Assembly (NCBI GenBank): GCA_015680685.1 | Contig: MNCI01022695.1 | Coordinates: 188,300 to 252,299, forward strand | DNA from: Gnetum montanum | Lineage: Eukaryota > Streptophyta > Gnetopsida > Gnetales > Gnetaceae | DNA: 64,000 nt | Direction: 5' to 3' | In this document: piece by piece, positions 1-13,899 of the stretch | Numbering within the stretch: position 1 is the first letter of the stretch | Layout: every line of letters starts with the position of its first letter | Notes under the pieces: model-generated | Told to the model about the DNA's origin: nothing | Database searches by the model: none | What the model saw: the letters and a program-made list of their open reading frames with translations, nothing else | Program-made: the position numbers and the translations under genes

Positions 1-130
1 CGTCTTCCCTACTCTTGCGAGCAGGGTTAAACATAGGGACAATTTTGGGGATTAATCAAAAAGGGGGGTGCAAAATAACGCAAACTTGATAATTTTGTTC
101 ATTGGAGAGATGCTTGGACAAGAATGATCA

Positions 131-800
131 TTGCCAACAAGTCCTAGAGCTAACTAAAGGTGTCTTGAAGCTTTCATGTAGGTGCTACACTACGTAGCAT
201 AATGTAGCATAACCACCAATCTTTGGAAGAAATTTTTCCTAAAATCTAAAATACCAATTTGAGGCCTGGCTAGGTAAGCAAATTTAACCCTATCTTTCAT
301 GTTGAAAAGTATTGAGACCTACTGAGTTCATCATTAGGACATTTTAGTGTTTTTTGTTCTTACTATGCTATGCTATGTTGTGTAGTGTAGCATAGTGTAG
401 CATCCAGATTGGCCTAAATTCTAACTTGCTTTGCAATTATTTTGCCATGGAATGTCAATCATGTCCTGATGTGGCATTAGAGTAAACTCATTTATCAGTT
501 GAAGCATGGGTGAATATTTTTAGTCCATTAAAGCTACCTAAGTGGGAGCATTTCCACAATGCACTCTTGCTATGCTGCATAGTGTAGCACAACATAGCAC
601 TCAAATTGTAGTGGTTTCTAACAAAACTTGCCATTTTTGTCATATTATGCTTCTCATGCATCAAGGATGAAGTGAGGAAAATGTCCTAGGGAACTAAATC
701 ATTGTCAACTACATATGCAGCCTATTTGGTCTCCTCAAGGCCTACTACGTTGTGTAGTGTAGTGTAGCATAGTAGGTTCCTTCAGTTAGAAAGCTTGCTA
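131..800. repeat. Degenerate tandem repeat of about 190 bp with GTAGCA/TGCTAC clusters
   Basis: Four clusters of short motifs built from TGCTA, GTGTAG and TAGCA in both orientations lie near 185, 366, 570 and 742, about 170-205 bp apart. Sequence between clusters is weakly conserved: an AACTTG-like stretch followed by a T-rich run recurs after several of them. The first cluster contains the self-complementary core CTACGTAG. I read this as four eroded tandem units. The cluster style, with short motifs facing both ways, resembles the promoter-proximal clusters in the LTRs further along, so this could be an eroded LTR or enhancer region. No TATA box or LTR end was found here. Confidence 0.5.
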
Positions 801-3129
801 AACTGTTTAGCTCATCCTAAACACTTTCAGTAGCTGCTAGCATGGTTTGTAGGTAGACTGTCAGCTAGGTCAAGTGCCAGGTTAGGTAGGCTAGAGAGTT
901 GAGCAGACCTATCACCCCAGGTGATAGAAAAATTGCTAGCCTGTACAGTCTACCTTTAGTGCCTACACTATCTGGATGGTTCGTCATGATGCTGCACTTG
1001 TGGAAATCCTTGCTTGAATTTCAAGGCTTCGCTAAAGCATCAAGGTCTTGAAATTTTATGGTATTTCAACATCTTGTATCTACCATTGGATTATCCTTAT
1101 GATAAGTACCCTATCATTTTTCATATGTGGAGCTATTCCTCTGATGTTTATAGCCTATGCTGTTTGGACTTATTTGTAAATATACTTGGTTATGCTCATT
1201 AGGCTTTCCTCCACTAGGTCTTCATTGATGAGTGGACAAGCTATGGTTACATTTCGATGTGGTTGATTGAATGTTGTTTAAGAAGCTTTCCATCTTTGCT
1301 CTTCAGTGGTTCATCTAGGATGAATTGGACCTAGTCTTTGCTTTAATCTCCACTCAAATAACATGATTTGAAATGGTAGTTATTGGTATGTGCAAGATGT
1401 GATATGTTTTCAACCTCACTTATCTTGGGTATAGTAAGTGTGGGATTTACCTACTAGACCATAATTTTCCCCAAGTACCTTGGGATGGAGGGCCTTTGGT
1501 CATGTGCTCCTTATGAACTTTAGTTTGGATGAACAAATACCATCACCAACAAACTAATGTAAATTTGTTCTTGCAATTGTATGTTTGCCTAGCTGTTTAT
1601 GCAAGTCATTTTTTCTATTGTGTTTTGAGTTCCTTGTGCATGTTCTCCTTGTTTGGCTCTTTCTCATATTTCCCATGGCTTAGATTGGGTGTTGTGGATC
1701 ACTTTGGTTGGTTGTATGGATGATTGATGAGGGTGCATATTGAGGTCTTATGTGTTTCTTCTAGACTAGTTTTATTTTTGTCCTTACTTTAATATCTCTT
1801 GTGCTTCAATTTTAACTACCCTTGTTGTTGATCTTTCGATTTTGGTTTCCTCCTTAAGGCTTGGATGTGTTTGGCCCTAGGCTTTGTGACATCTCTCCTT
1901 TAGATTTTGATATCTACCATAAGACATTTTTTTGAGCTAATGTTTTTGAGACCTTTATCAAGTAGATCCTTTCTAAATTATGTTTTATTTCATGATCTCA
2001 CCTCTCATGTTGAATATCTTCTTTAGAGATCACATTCTCTTTAATGATATATTTGGATGTGCATATTGAGATCTCTTATTATTTAAACCTATTGTGATCT
2101 TATCTCAGTCTTCCTCTAATTATTGTTGAATAGGGTTATGAATATTTCTACCTATGCCCTCTTATTGTTTTATTGAGATCTTGGTCTTAATGATGATGGG
2201 TGTTTGAAGTTAGGTACCCTTGTTGATTATAGATTTCTAGAATTTTGAAGGTATTTTAGTTCAACCTTGTTGATGTGCTTGATGGTTGTTTCTTTTGTGT
2301 GAGTGTATCTAAGTTGCTCATATGGATTTTGCATGATTAATCTCTATGCATGTAGTTGAGACCTACTTTCTATAGCATTTTAAGATTATTATATCTCCTC
2401 TTGTCTTTGATAATGTTTTATGAATGCATTCTATGATGGATGTGCTACACATAACCCATGCCAACTATTTTATTTTTAAGTTATTATCTTAGTCTTACAA
2501 GTAGCACAAATATGGAGATGTTGAGATAGTGAGAATCTTGATGAATTCTATTAGCACTATGCCTTTTGAGAAAAATAGATGCTCTTGAAACCTCAATGAA
2601 TTGATTACTTGGTCTACAATCCATCCAATTGGGATGTTGATTATCAGTACCAATGTTATAATGAAATAGTTGGTGCATCATGATTTATTTCCTTCTCAGT
2701 GCTTTGAGTGAGCACTTATAGAGAACTATGCTCAGTTTTGAATACATTTAGATATTTCGATAAGTGGAAGGCATGGAACAGTATCCTTGGCCTTGCTAGG
2801 AACTAATTGCCAAGGTGTGTGTGGTGCCTTGAAATCCAACCATGGTAGGTGATGGATCTTAAAATGGTGCTTTTATGTTTCTCATTCATTGTATTTGCAT
2901 TCTGCTCCCCTAGTTTCAATGATAGATTTCAATGATATCAATATTATAGTTGATAGTATGTGTGTAGAGATAGGTTTTTAGATTAGAATGATGTAGGTTT
3001 GGTTTTACTTCTAATGGTTGAAAACTTTAACCTTAGAATAAGTTGAGATAGTACATTCTTTAGCCTAGTAGGCCTAGGTAGCATTTCCTACTATTATATG
3101 TTATGCTTACCAAATGTAGTCATTATTCT

Positions 3130-3389
3130 ATGTATGTTCTACTACATTAATATAATATAATTGTTATTTTTAGTTCATGTACTAAGAAATATTAGTGGTT
3201 TGATGTCCTTGTACACCTTAGATGTTTTACTATTATATTAATATTAATGTATGTTCTACTACATTAATATATTTCTTAAGGACCTAGCCTTACTAATGAA
3301 TATTTATCAATTAATGATCCTTCTAATTTGGATCATATACAATAAAAAAAATAAGTAGTAGTGAGGCCTTGTACACCTTAGATGTTTTA
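3130..3389. repeat. Two interleaved pairs of exact direct repeats
   Basis: An exact 25-bp repeat occurs at 3130-3154 and 3247-3271, and a different exact 23-bp repeat occurs at 3207-3229 and 3367-3389. The two spacings differ (117 and 160 bp), so this is a partial, interleaved local duplication rather than a clean tandem repeat. Exact identity in an otherwise eroded area suggests a fairly recent event. Confidence 0.7.
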
Positions 3390-6300
3390 TATATATGGGC
3401 TTGTGTGTTATGAATTGTTGATTAGGACCTGATGTGGTGAGATGTGAATCTCTCTTATGATAGCTTTAGTGATGGATAATTTAGCATCTTACTATAAGTC
3501 CTTGATGTTGGATAAATTTTTTGATACAACCTATGAATTCATGTCTTCCCATAATGGTTATTGGTTATGTGTTATGGCTATGTTTTCTTGGTGACCTTCA
3601 TTGGTCTATATGATGGGTTTGATGTAGATTAGATGATGGAGTTACTTTGAAAAATAAACCTCATAGTGAGGTTATCCCTAATTTTATAGAAACAAAAATT
3701 TCATATCATCCATTGTCATATTCAGATACTCTTGGCTTGGCAAGAGATACAGATTGTGGGAACCTATATGTTCCCTAAGGATTTGTGATAGAATTTGTCC
3801 TCAAGGGCATTCTAAGTGCTTTTCTTTAATATAATTTACCAAAGAATGATTCTTGTCCCATTTTCCATGGCATGGAAATCACAATATATTATGAGAATTT
3901 ATCTAATTCTTCATCTAAATGGGAGCAAATATTATAATGGGTGATGTGAGAAGACTATCATAGAGCTAGTTTTCTTGTCCATTCTTAACTTGCTCTAGCA
4001 TTTGAGTAGGTAAACTTGGAGTTGGACATACTTGATAGTTTCAAATAGTTACAAGTGTATGGAATGCCTTTTTTTATCTTAGAGATGTTTTCAAAGAAAA
4101 ATTTAGGGTCTTCTCCCTTTTCCTTACATATGAGGATATGTTATCCCATGATGGTAGAATCGTTAGTGATACTAGTTCAACTGCAAATAATAAGATTAGA
4201 ACAAATTGATTTACCTTTGAATCTTATTTGGAGGGAGAACTTCATGTAGCATTCTTCCTATTAGCATGAATATGAATAAAAAAAGAAAAGAAAGTACTAG
4301 TTATGATGTGCACATGGTTATCTAGCATATATATGGCTAGACTAGCGAGACCCCATGGGTCTCAAAGCTAGAAGTAGAACTTAGGTTTTTGGAAAGCTTT
4401 GAGTTTGATTATGAGACATGGCTTTCCTAGAGCATGTTATCTTTGATATGAGGTATCACAAGTCCATTAATATGGCTTAAAATAAATCTTGACAAGCCTT
4501 CAAATTGATATACAAAAAAAATTGTCTAGTTATTAATGGATGTTAAGAAGCCATTCAGAAGGGACATGGATGGACTTGTAAGAGAAGAGTACATTCTCTT
4601 ATGTAGGTATGGAACAATGCAAGATGATGAGTTTCTTAGACTTGCAAGAGAAATAAATCTAAGGGATTCCTTAGTAATGTTGGTACTTTGGGTTGGTCTT
4701 ATCCCTATTGTAATGGAGTAGAGATGGTTTTTGAATTTCATCAAGTGTCCTTCACATTTCATGTAAGGCCTTGACTGGAAGGACGTATGAGATCTTTAGG
4801 ATTGGTACCTTTCTTCAATCCTAACATCATCTAACTTGAGATGTCTTCATATATTTGATGAAGTTTAAACCTAGACAAGAAGTATACATTCTAAGTCTAT
4901 GCTAGACTCCGCTCCAAGGATGTTACTTCTTTTATGTGAAGAAGAATTGTGAGAGAGGTCTTAGGATTAGGAGGTTGTCCTAGTTACTTCCAATGATTCA
5001 GGGATCATGAAATACTCTAAGGTATCTATTCATAACACTCAAGTGTTGGAAAATCCACTATGGCTTGGTTGTTTGAAGAAACAATAGTGCTCCACTCTAT
5101 TATCCCCCTCTTAGTCCTCTTCATCTTACTCTTACACTTGTAAAATTACATAGGGCATGATTCTGTAGTGGTCATAGATATGTAGGTAGCCTCAATTGGA
5201 TAGTCTAGGTATGACACTACATTGAATCTTATACCAAATCATGATGGATCTATAGATGAGACACCTATTGTAGATACATCATCATCCTCCTACCAATGAT
5301 GTTTATAGGGTTGTTTGTGTATTTGTTTGCTAGTTCTTATTTGGAGTTGTAGATGTTCTCTTAGAGGTGTATATGTAATATATAAGATATTTGGATGTAT
5401 TTCATGCTTCCTTCTAAGTTATTAAAATGGTTACCTTATTCTCTTGGAGGTGTAGTATGTTGATCTCCCACCCTAAGTCCATTAGATCTAAGGGAATTCC
5501 TTGGGGTATCAAACAACATCAGGAAACATTGTTACATAATTAGTTATTTTTTAAAAGTAAAATTTGATTATTGCAATCACTATATCATAGCTCAATGTAT
5601 TGTCATTTCAAAAGGTATTCTAAGGTTCTGAGCTCACATTCATTATTTGGTATCTCTTAGTGTGTTGTAAGGTAGGTGTATTTTTTTAAACATTACTTCA
5701 TGTTCAATTTCTTCATATTTTTTATTTGAATGCATTCATATTTTGCAAAATCTTTTGATTAAGAAAATTTCTTGAAAATGATTCATGGTTTATTTTCCTA
5801 AATAATAATATTTAGGTATTCTTATTTTTTGGTTATGTTGAGAATAGCCTTGGATCAAATGTTAGTCTGTAGACAAGTTTAGTGATTGCATATATTATTG
5901 TAGGTCATTATGTATAAGTTATTATTGATTGGACAATTTTATGTTTTTCAATGCTTTTCCAAGAGAGTATAAATGTTTAGGGCTAGGTTAAATTTTTTTC
6001 CTATTATTTTCTAATATCTTGTGGGCATGATAGAGGATACTAGTATTATTTAATATAGGTTAGTTAATCCCATCTAGTCCATACAAATTTTGTCAATACA
6101 ATGATAGGATATAAAACTTGATAATCATTGTAGGGTCTAGGGTTTGGGAAATGCAGTGTCAATGGTCTTGCATTATCTTGCCAAAGAGAAAGACATTATT
6201 TTCAACCATAGCAAAACCATATGGTCATGTTTCCCTATCTAGAATAAGGATAAAATTTTTATTGTAGTTGCACAATGAGCCACTACATGAATAAACTAAC

Positions 6301-8685
6301 ACAATGTACTAGAAAACATTCCTGCATGCATGTTTCAAGCATTATAAAATTACAATTACAATTTTGACTTAGGCATGTAGGTACTTTCTACTACTATTTT
6401 AGACTAGATTCTCATTGAAGGATGCAATGGTTTGAAAAAATTCAGGGCATACTCAATGAACAAAAAAATATTATTTAACATTCTAGATATTCTTAAAGTT
6501 TTTGAAATTAATGATGGGATGTATTTCTACAATATGTATATTGATCAAGACACATTAACAACTACCTTCTTACTTCCACCTAATAACAAGCAATTTTTTG
6601 ATGATTTTGTACAATAACTTACTTTTAAAAGATGGTGAAAGAAAATATTTTTAATGTTAAAGGAGTTTCTTTGATGGTGTGAACAATTATATGGTAGGAT
6701 CATCAAGTTAAATAGCTTATTTATTTTGATCATGGCTACATTGTAGATACATTGGAAACTAGATTGTTGGAGGCAATTAGACTAGCTTACATCATGTGAT
6801 TCACTAAGATCTTAGAGGTTTATGAAAGTATGATAGGATTGAAGGAATGAAAGCTATATGATATCCATACATAGGACAAGTAGAGGTGTTGTTTACCTTC
6901 ATATAGAATTTCTAAGGGGTTTTAGTTAATGCATGAATTTTTGTCACACACCAACATCCTTCAAAAACTTGTTAAAGAGAATATTACTTAGGGAATATCC
7001 TAAACGGATATAGAAATCCAAAAAAAGTCTTAGCTAGTGAGGGCAAGGTGATGTTTAAATTTTAACATTATGGATTCATTATGATTAACATGTAAAAGTA
7101 AACATTTCATAGATATGAGTAAACTAAAAATAAACTAGAATGCAATGTGAACAAATTCATATGGTAAGAAACTTCAATATTGGATAATGAATTAAATATA
7201 TTAAAGTAGTAGACAATAGAATGATAATGTAAATAAAAGGAAAGTATTAATTCTCATTAAATTTCTATAACCAAAAATAACACTTCTTAGGAACAACCTT
7301 TTAAACCACATCCACTAATAATAAAGTAAGAGATAAATCAAGTTAGGATACTTAGCTTTAAATAGAGGTTCTCATGTTATCGGTAAGGTAGACTACTACT
7401 TGTATAAGCTTGCCTAATGGAATTCTAACTGGTAAACTTCATTCAAAAAATCCTTGTGTTGGGACTACTAGACCATTGATAAGCTAGAGAAAAACTATTT
7501 ATTGAGATACAACTCATAGTTTAGGTCTTCTTCTTCAACTTTAATGGACCTAAATTGGTCAAGGAAATCAAGAGAAAGAGGGGAAACATTACAAGATGCA
7601 ATTTTGGGTTTCTTAGGATCTAACAATGTTTTTAGGTAGTAGAAACTTGATAGATGAAGAATTGGTTCCTCCCCACCCCCCCTTCTATTCTACCTACTCT
7701 AATCCTTTTTGTGATACTTACTTGGGCACCTTTTTCTTGACATTTTGAAGTCTAATTTTGCCAAACTATTCATATTCATTAGTCTCTTAGAATCCTCCAT
7801 CCTATTGTATCATATGCACAAAAGAATGAAAGCATCAACAATTTTATAAATAAGAAACAATAGTGTCTAAATCATCTTACTCGATGGATAAGACATTAAG
7901 AAAACTTAGACTTCCTTTCTTCCCAAGTTCTAAACTACCCATTTGGAAGTGGAAACGATAGAAGGTTCCAAAACACAATAGGATTTTCGTCACATGAGAA
8001 TGAGCACAAAGCCTTGGAAGAGTGAAGTGATGCACCTTAACTTTCTTTGTCAAAAAGTGTAGGAATCCCTAGGGGTAGAGAGCTTGATGTACTCTGCAAT
8101 CTAGAAACAAACACCAAATAGAGAACTTAATCACTTAAAACTATGAGATTGATGTTGGTGTAGCACTAAGTAAAGACTACGTGCAAGCACATTCCACTAT
8201 CATAGTCTTATGAACATCATTGATATGATAGATGTTGGTGATAGGATTATGTTTTACTATGTTGCAACACATGGCATAAGGTAGGCTTGGATACTTTACA
8301 TCTTGAGATCAGTAGAAGGGATGAGACTAAAAGTATGAACAATAAGAGAATATCCTATGATCTTTCTTAGTCCTATTGCACTAAGGCCATAAGCCATTCA
8401 AATGAGCTAGATCAAGCATCTTTTGGGTAATACCTAGTGTACTATAATGAACATCCTTCATCTATGAGTGTGGTTAACATTTAATTTATCACTCAAAGGC
8501 TTTATAGGTGATAGATATGGATTAGTCATGAGGAAGAAATTCTTTATTACATGTCAAAATTTTATTTTCTTGCTATTTTTGTTTATGAAATTAATAAAAA
8601 ATGATGTGTCTAGTTAGAAATTTTTTGTTATTAAGCTTAATGGATAATTAATCATGATATCTTCTTTTCTTTTGGAGTTTTTTTA

Positions 8686-8699
8686 TGTGTGTGTGTGTG
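8686..8699. repeat. (TG)n microsatellite
   Basis: A short run of TG dinucleotides, about seven copies. No further function is suggested. Confidence 0.8.
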
Positions 8700-10686
8700 G
8701 GAAAACCAACTCAAGTGCTTAATAACTGCTCATTCAAGAAGCCAATTTTTGATGGATAAGCTATATATGTGATGTAAGAGCATCAAATGGATCCAATGTG
8801 GACCTTTGATTGATAGAATGCCCATGCAAATATTCATCTATCCATCTTTCTTCTATCCATCACTAGTGAACTAGGCTCAAAAGAAATGGGAAGCCAGGAC
8901 TCACATTGTGAGTTGTAAAGCTAATGCTATTGGAACCATGGGTAAGTGATGGATTCACACCTTAGGGTGTGAGCATTGGAATCTTGGATAACTTCCTTGT
9001 TACTAGTATGAAAAGGATGTATCATTGAGGATCCTTGTGATGATTGGATGGGTCTAATCAACGTGATTGGACCAAGGTGGATATGGTACCTTGCCAAGCC
9101 ATCCTAGTTAGAAGAGGTTTGTGATGTCATGAACCATGCAGTAGGGAATGAATTCTCATGTTTGTACAAGTTGAAGACTCTAGGTGATGATCTAGCACTT
9201 CAATTGTTACCATGATCCCTATGCTTCAATAAAAACCTTCTTCTTATGAAAAAAATAAAATTTGAAAAGAAAAAGAAAAGAAAAAAGAGTGAAGAGGTGA
9301 TGGAAATAACAATGTACTTTTAAGCTTATTAGTTGTACAAATTGATATGTTTTCCATTCAAACTGATCTCATAGTTACTCATGCCTAAGTCAAGCCAATG
9401 GTTGAACCTATGTCTGTGCAACACTTTCTCATGTTCAAGCCCTTATCTAGATTACTTGGCCTCTCATAATGTTGTAGTTCAAGATAATCTCTTGCTCATC
9501 CCTAGCCATAGCCACAAATGCTTGAAATTCTCTTTCTTTTTGAGCATTGATAATATTATTTACTACTTATACCCAAGTCCCTAATCATTTGGTCTCTAGG
9601 TAAACACTCTTTATGCTTGACCCAAGCCTTGACCACATTTGAACTTAAAAAATTTTCTCTTGATGGTTATGATATCATGATTTTTTTAGGGATGTGGAAT
9701 CATTAGTGAATCTAAGGAAATCAATCAAAGCTTTTTAGTAGAGTAAAATTTGGGGAGCTTGCGATGCATATGTGCATGAATGAAGGAAAACCAAATTAGA
9801 ATCTTAACTTCTAGACGTTTTATGACATGTTGCCTTGGTTTGGTTCATGCCAATGGTTAGAACCTAGAATAATCAAGGCTAGATGACATTGGATGTGGTT
9901 GGTATGACTGTGAAATTGGAAGGGAGACTTAGAGGTCAATTCTTATTATGTTGATGAGTAGCACTAAAAGGATGTAGTAATAGATCTTTTCTTTTATCTC
10001 TTTTATCCATTATTAATTCTCCAAATATTCTATTTCATTCTTATACATGTTTGTATATGGTAGGAGGTTGATTAAGCAATGTAGAGGATAAGATCTAGCC
10101 ATCCAAGAATATTGACCCCCATTTGATGCTAATGTCTCATTGGTTGTTGAGAATTCATAGGCATCTCATTAATAGGTTTCATAAGAACAATGTAGGTAAG
10201 TGGCTACTTTGAGAAGGAATCACTTGTGAATCTTGATGATTTGGCATCATATGTAGCTACACAAAGCTTATCTTCTAGTGAAGGTAAGGCTTGCATTGCA
10301 TAAGATAGTTGATTAGTCTTTCACCTGTGTAGGTATCGACTCTTTGTACTTCAAGATTTGACCATGATAAATTCTATTGATCCACCTTAATTGGGCTTAT
10401 GTTTTTATTTTTTAATGCTATAATCATTCTCCTATTATTCTAACCTCTCTTTTTGTTCTTTGATTCATGGAATTGCATAATTAGATCAATCAACTTATTT
10501 CCCATGATCCATGATGTTGTCCAAGGTAAGTTTATAATGCTATTTTTGTTTTCCTCCTTGTATGCCTTGCATAGTTGATTCTTGATGATTCTAGCATGAT
10601 ACAGATCTTATATGATGCTCTAGTGATGGAAAAATATGAATGGAAGGTATAGTCGATAAAATTAGGTAATTTTTCCTTGGTTGGAA

Positions 10687-10777
10687 GGATGCTTTGATGC
10701 ATCCTCACATTAGCAAAGGGGTGTTGGCACCCTTGTGCTAGTACATCCTCACCTACATTAATGGCCTTCTATATATA
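10687..10777 (+). promoter_or_regulatory. Promoter-like block of element F
   Basis: Short inverted motifs (GGATGC then GCATCC at 10687-10704, followed by GGTG/CACC and GTGCTAG) precede a TATATATA box at 10770-10777. The arrangement matches the blocks before the accessory ORFs of elements A, B and C: a cluster of short motifs in both orientations, then a TATA box, then an accessory ORF a few hundred bases on. Promoter activity is inferred from this arrangement. Confidence 0.45.
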
Positions 10778-11589
10778 GTGGGAGGTGCAAAACAATCACC
10801 ACACTTTGTCAATTTTTTCTTTGTTTATTCCTTACTCCAATTGGCCAAAACAAGAAAAACTATATAAAAATTTTCATCTTGCAAGTAGATTGGTAATATT
10901 TTTTCATGCATTTTTCTTGGATTTTTTTTGTCCTTAATGTTCTAGCAATGGTTCAAGCTTGGTATCTTGTAACATAGTCATGGGGAAGAGAAACCACTTT
11001 GGGTATGAATTTAATATATTTGATGGTTATTTAAATATTTCTACCTTATTCATACTTTCTCACACATGCCATAGTTCAATAATTATGATGATGTTTTCTC
11101 AAGTATTTTTCAAGGATTTTATTTATCAATGTTCTCATGCATAATTTTTACAATGATAGTATGATGGCTAAGGGAAACCTAATATTTTATAGATTTCATA
11201 GCTATTAATATTAGGATGATTACAATCAAAGCTCTATCAGCCAAGGAGGATTGAGGTTCAAAAATCTCATGCCTCTATCTATAGATCTTTATGATAACCA
11301 CTAGTTCTTGAGGAGAGAGAAGGAGAAGAATTTAGATCCCCTACTTTGAAACTTGTAGGTCCTATTACCAAGCCCCTAGGTCCTACTCTAGAATGACATC
11401 CATCTAGAAGTAGATTAAGAAATAGGTAGACACATTCTTGATCTTCAAGTTGAGAGCATGTATGAAAAAAAGTAATAAAAAAATGTATTGGAGGAGGTGA
11501 CAAAATATAATGAAGAGGAGGTAGATGACATCCAAGATTGTATGGATGCTCACAATGTTCCTCAGTGATCCATTTATGAAGAGAAAAAC

Positions 11590-13730
11590 TATCATAAATT
11601 TCTTGAGCTTGGTCCTCTTGAGCTTAATGAGTCATTGTAGAGGATAGGCTTCTACAACTACATCATTCAACCATTCACATACTAATATTAGGAGGCATAG
11701 TAATTCTACTAAAACCTTACCACCAATGGTGAAATGGCATTTTTTGATGGAGTTCTTGTGCCTAGTTTAGCACGGGTAATCTCATGGGCTACAAGATTTT
11801 CAAACAAACTAGCAAACAACTAGTTCCCATGGATCCAAAAGAATGGGCTCAAGATTAGGTTGAGAATAATTCTTTAGGCCAAAGCTTCCCTTGGTACAAA
11901 ATGTTATGTACAAAATTTTTACTCACAAATTTGTGCCCACCAAATAACTATTAGGTATCTCTCTATGGGAGGTCAAAGTTGTGGCAATGATGAGGGGGAA
12001 GTATGCCATTAATGTCTCATGTTTCCTCTACAAGACCTTGATCCAGAAGACTGAAGATGTGGCCAAAAATAAGAGTAAGATCTATGCCTTCCCAAAGTTA
12101 AGCCAAAAGCTCTACAAACTAGTAGGTAGAGTCAATCATGAGGGAAGATATTCCACAATAACAGGAATGATGGACTAGAAGAACATGATGATGGTGGTTC
12201 CAAGATGAATTCTTGAGATCATTAGAGCTATAATTGACTTAGAGGACATGATGCCTTTCACAAAGGTATCTTGTATTCAACGTTCAAACTAGCTTTGCCA
12301 ACAACAACTAAGAGCACCAACAACATCTCAAAAATCTTAGAGAACATAAGTTCTATGAATTAGTTGATCAATTCTTGACCTTCTAGTTTCAACATTAGGA
12401 AAATCTAGGTATCCCTTCCTCATGAAAATTCTTAGCCTATAATGAAAATTGAAGGTAAGGGGTAGTGTGACATAATCCACATTGAAGGATCATAAGATCT
12501 TGATAGAAATTTCTTGAAAATAATGAAATAATTTATGTGGGATGAAGTAATAAGGGAGGATCTCTACTAATTTCCTTCTTGTCATTGAATGAGCCACTAA
12601 TGGCTCATGTTGATACCCTTGTTTAGTCTCATACTTCTGTGCCTTCATGGAGTGTTTTGTCATCACATCAATTAAGGCATAACATGCATAATGTCTAGCA
12701 TGTAGCTGAAGTCTTTCAAGTGCTCATTAATCAACCTAGGAATATATACTAGGTGAAAAAGGAATAAAGATTTGATCCTAGTGGTGAGTTGTTATTAAGG
12801 AACATCAACAATATAGTGAACATTGAACTCATCAAGGTACATGCTAATTTGAAAACTATTGATGTTAATAGGACATTCTATCTATAGGAGTTGTGGAGAA
12901 GTAAAGATGAGGTACAATGGTTGCACAAATAATTGAAGCATATTATACCATTACTACCTACATCTTTCACAATCACATTAGAGGGATGAATTATGCACAT
13001 GTAAGCTAAACTGTTCTAGGGTCACTAGGTTCCTAAAGAAGTTATGTTTATGAAAGATGACTTGGAGTTACAAATCAAAATATTAAAGCATAAGTCCCAA
13101 GAATGAAAAATAATGAGACAAGAAAAGAATAAATAGTTACTTTTCCTTTCTTAGAAAGGTTAGAGGATGAAATTCAAATCATGGTCCAATTTTAGGACAA
13201 GTACCTTCATATAGAGACGGAGTGATATAACTTGTAGTAGAAGTTGACAAATACGACTACTAGGGAAACTGATGAACTTAGGAAAATACATTGAATTGAG
13301 TAGACAAACTAGGATGTTGAGGTGTATAGAATACATAATCTTGTAGCTCTATTGAATGAAAGAATCATAGGAGAAAGGTGTGAGGTAAAGGATATATATG
13401 ATACCTTGCATACCAAAAACTTTAAAAAATGGCTATAAGTGAACTAACCCTATAGGAGAAAGTGGACTTCTTGGAGAGCATGTACATTCTTTGTCATGAA
13501 GTAGCTATTACTATCCTTAAGAGGAGACTCTAGGAAGTTAAATAAGACATGTAGGAAGAATAAAGGAGGTATCTCTATGCAGTCCAAACTTCTGTAGGTA
13601 GACTACATGTAAAGGTAAAATAGAAACTTCATCAAGTGATGGTTGAATTGGATGTAGCCTAGCATGAGATCTTGCTAAGGAACTGCAATGGTTGATGATA
13701 AGGAATGGAAACAAGCACTCTTGCAAGAGA
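11590..13730 (+). pseudogene. Broken accessory ORF of element F (plant-transposon-protein type)
   Basis: Degenerate coding sequence with many stops and frame changes. Readable pieces include YNYIIQPFTY, then a segment around GVLVPSLARVISWATRF, then at 11981-12178 the stretch KYAINVSCFLYKTLI followed by YAFPKLSQKLYKLVG. The spacing resembles the 'putative plant transposon protein' domain found in Athila/Tat-type Ty3/gypsy elements, where a hydrophobic INV-type segment precedes an FP-x-LI-x-LC-like segment; here LC appears as LY. Downstream pieces (about 13050-13700) are rich in K, E, Q and L, as in the coiled-coil tails of the accessory ORFs of A, B and C. Function unknown in the family. No LTR, gag or pol could be tied to it, so the element boundaries are open. 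Confidence 0.45.
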
Positions 13731-13899
13731 AAGGATTGATGTATAAGGAGAATTGATAGCTCTAAGTAAGGGTGATAAATCTAAAAGCATAACTTTAGAG
13801 ATTTCATCTGTTTGTATCCAACTCATATAGCTTCTTTCTATACCAATCATGTATGTCAGAGAGATTCTTCTCTCACCCACCATCTCCTAGTACTTCTTG

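Larger units (their letters stand above)
831..10650. other. No recognisable gene
   Basis: About 9.8 kb of AT-rich sequence with stops in all frames. The longest open stretches (around 4055-4249 and 4526-4762) are under 80 codons and show no motif I recognise. Probably old, eroded transposon sequence, but no LTR pair, primer site or pol motif was found. Simple features inside are listed separately. Confidence 0.5.

Noticed and set aside
7665-7685. Run of C near 7672 as a possible structured site
   Set aside because: A single homopolymer-like run without repeated G tracts; no support for a structure or a purine-tract role.
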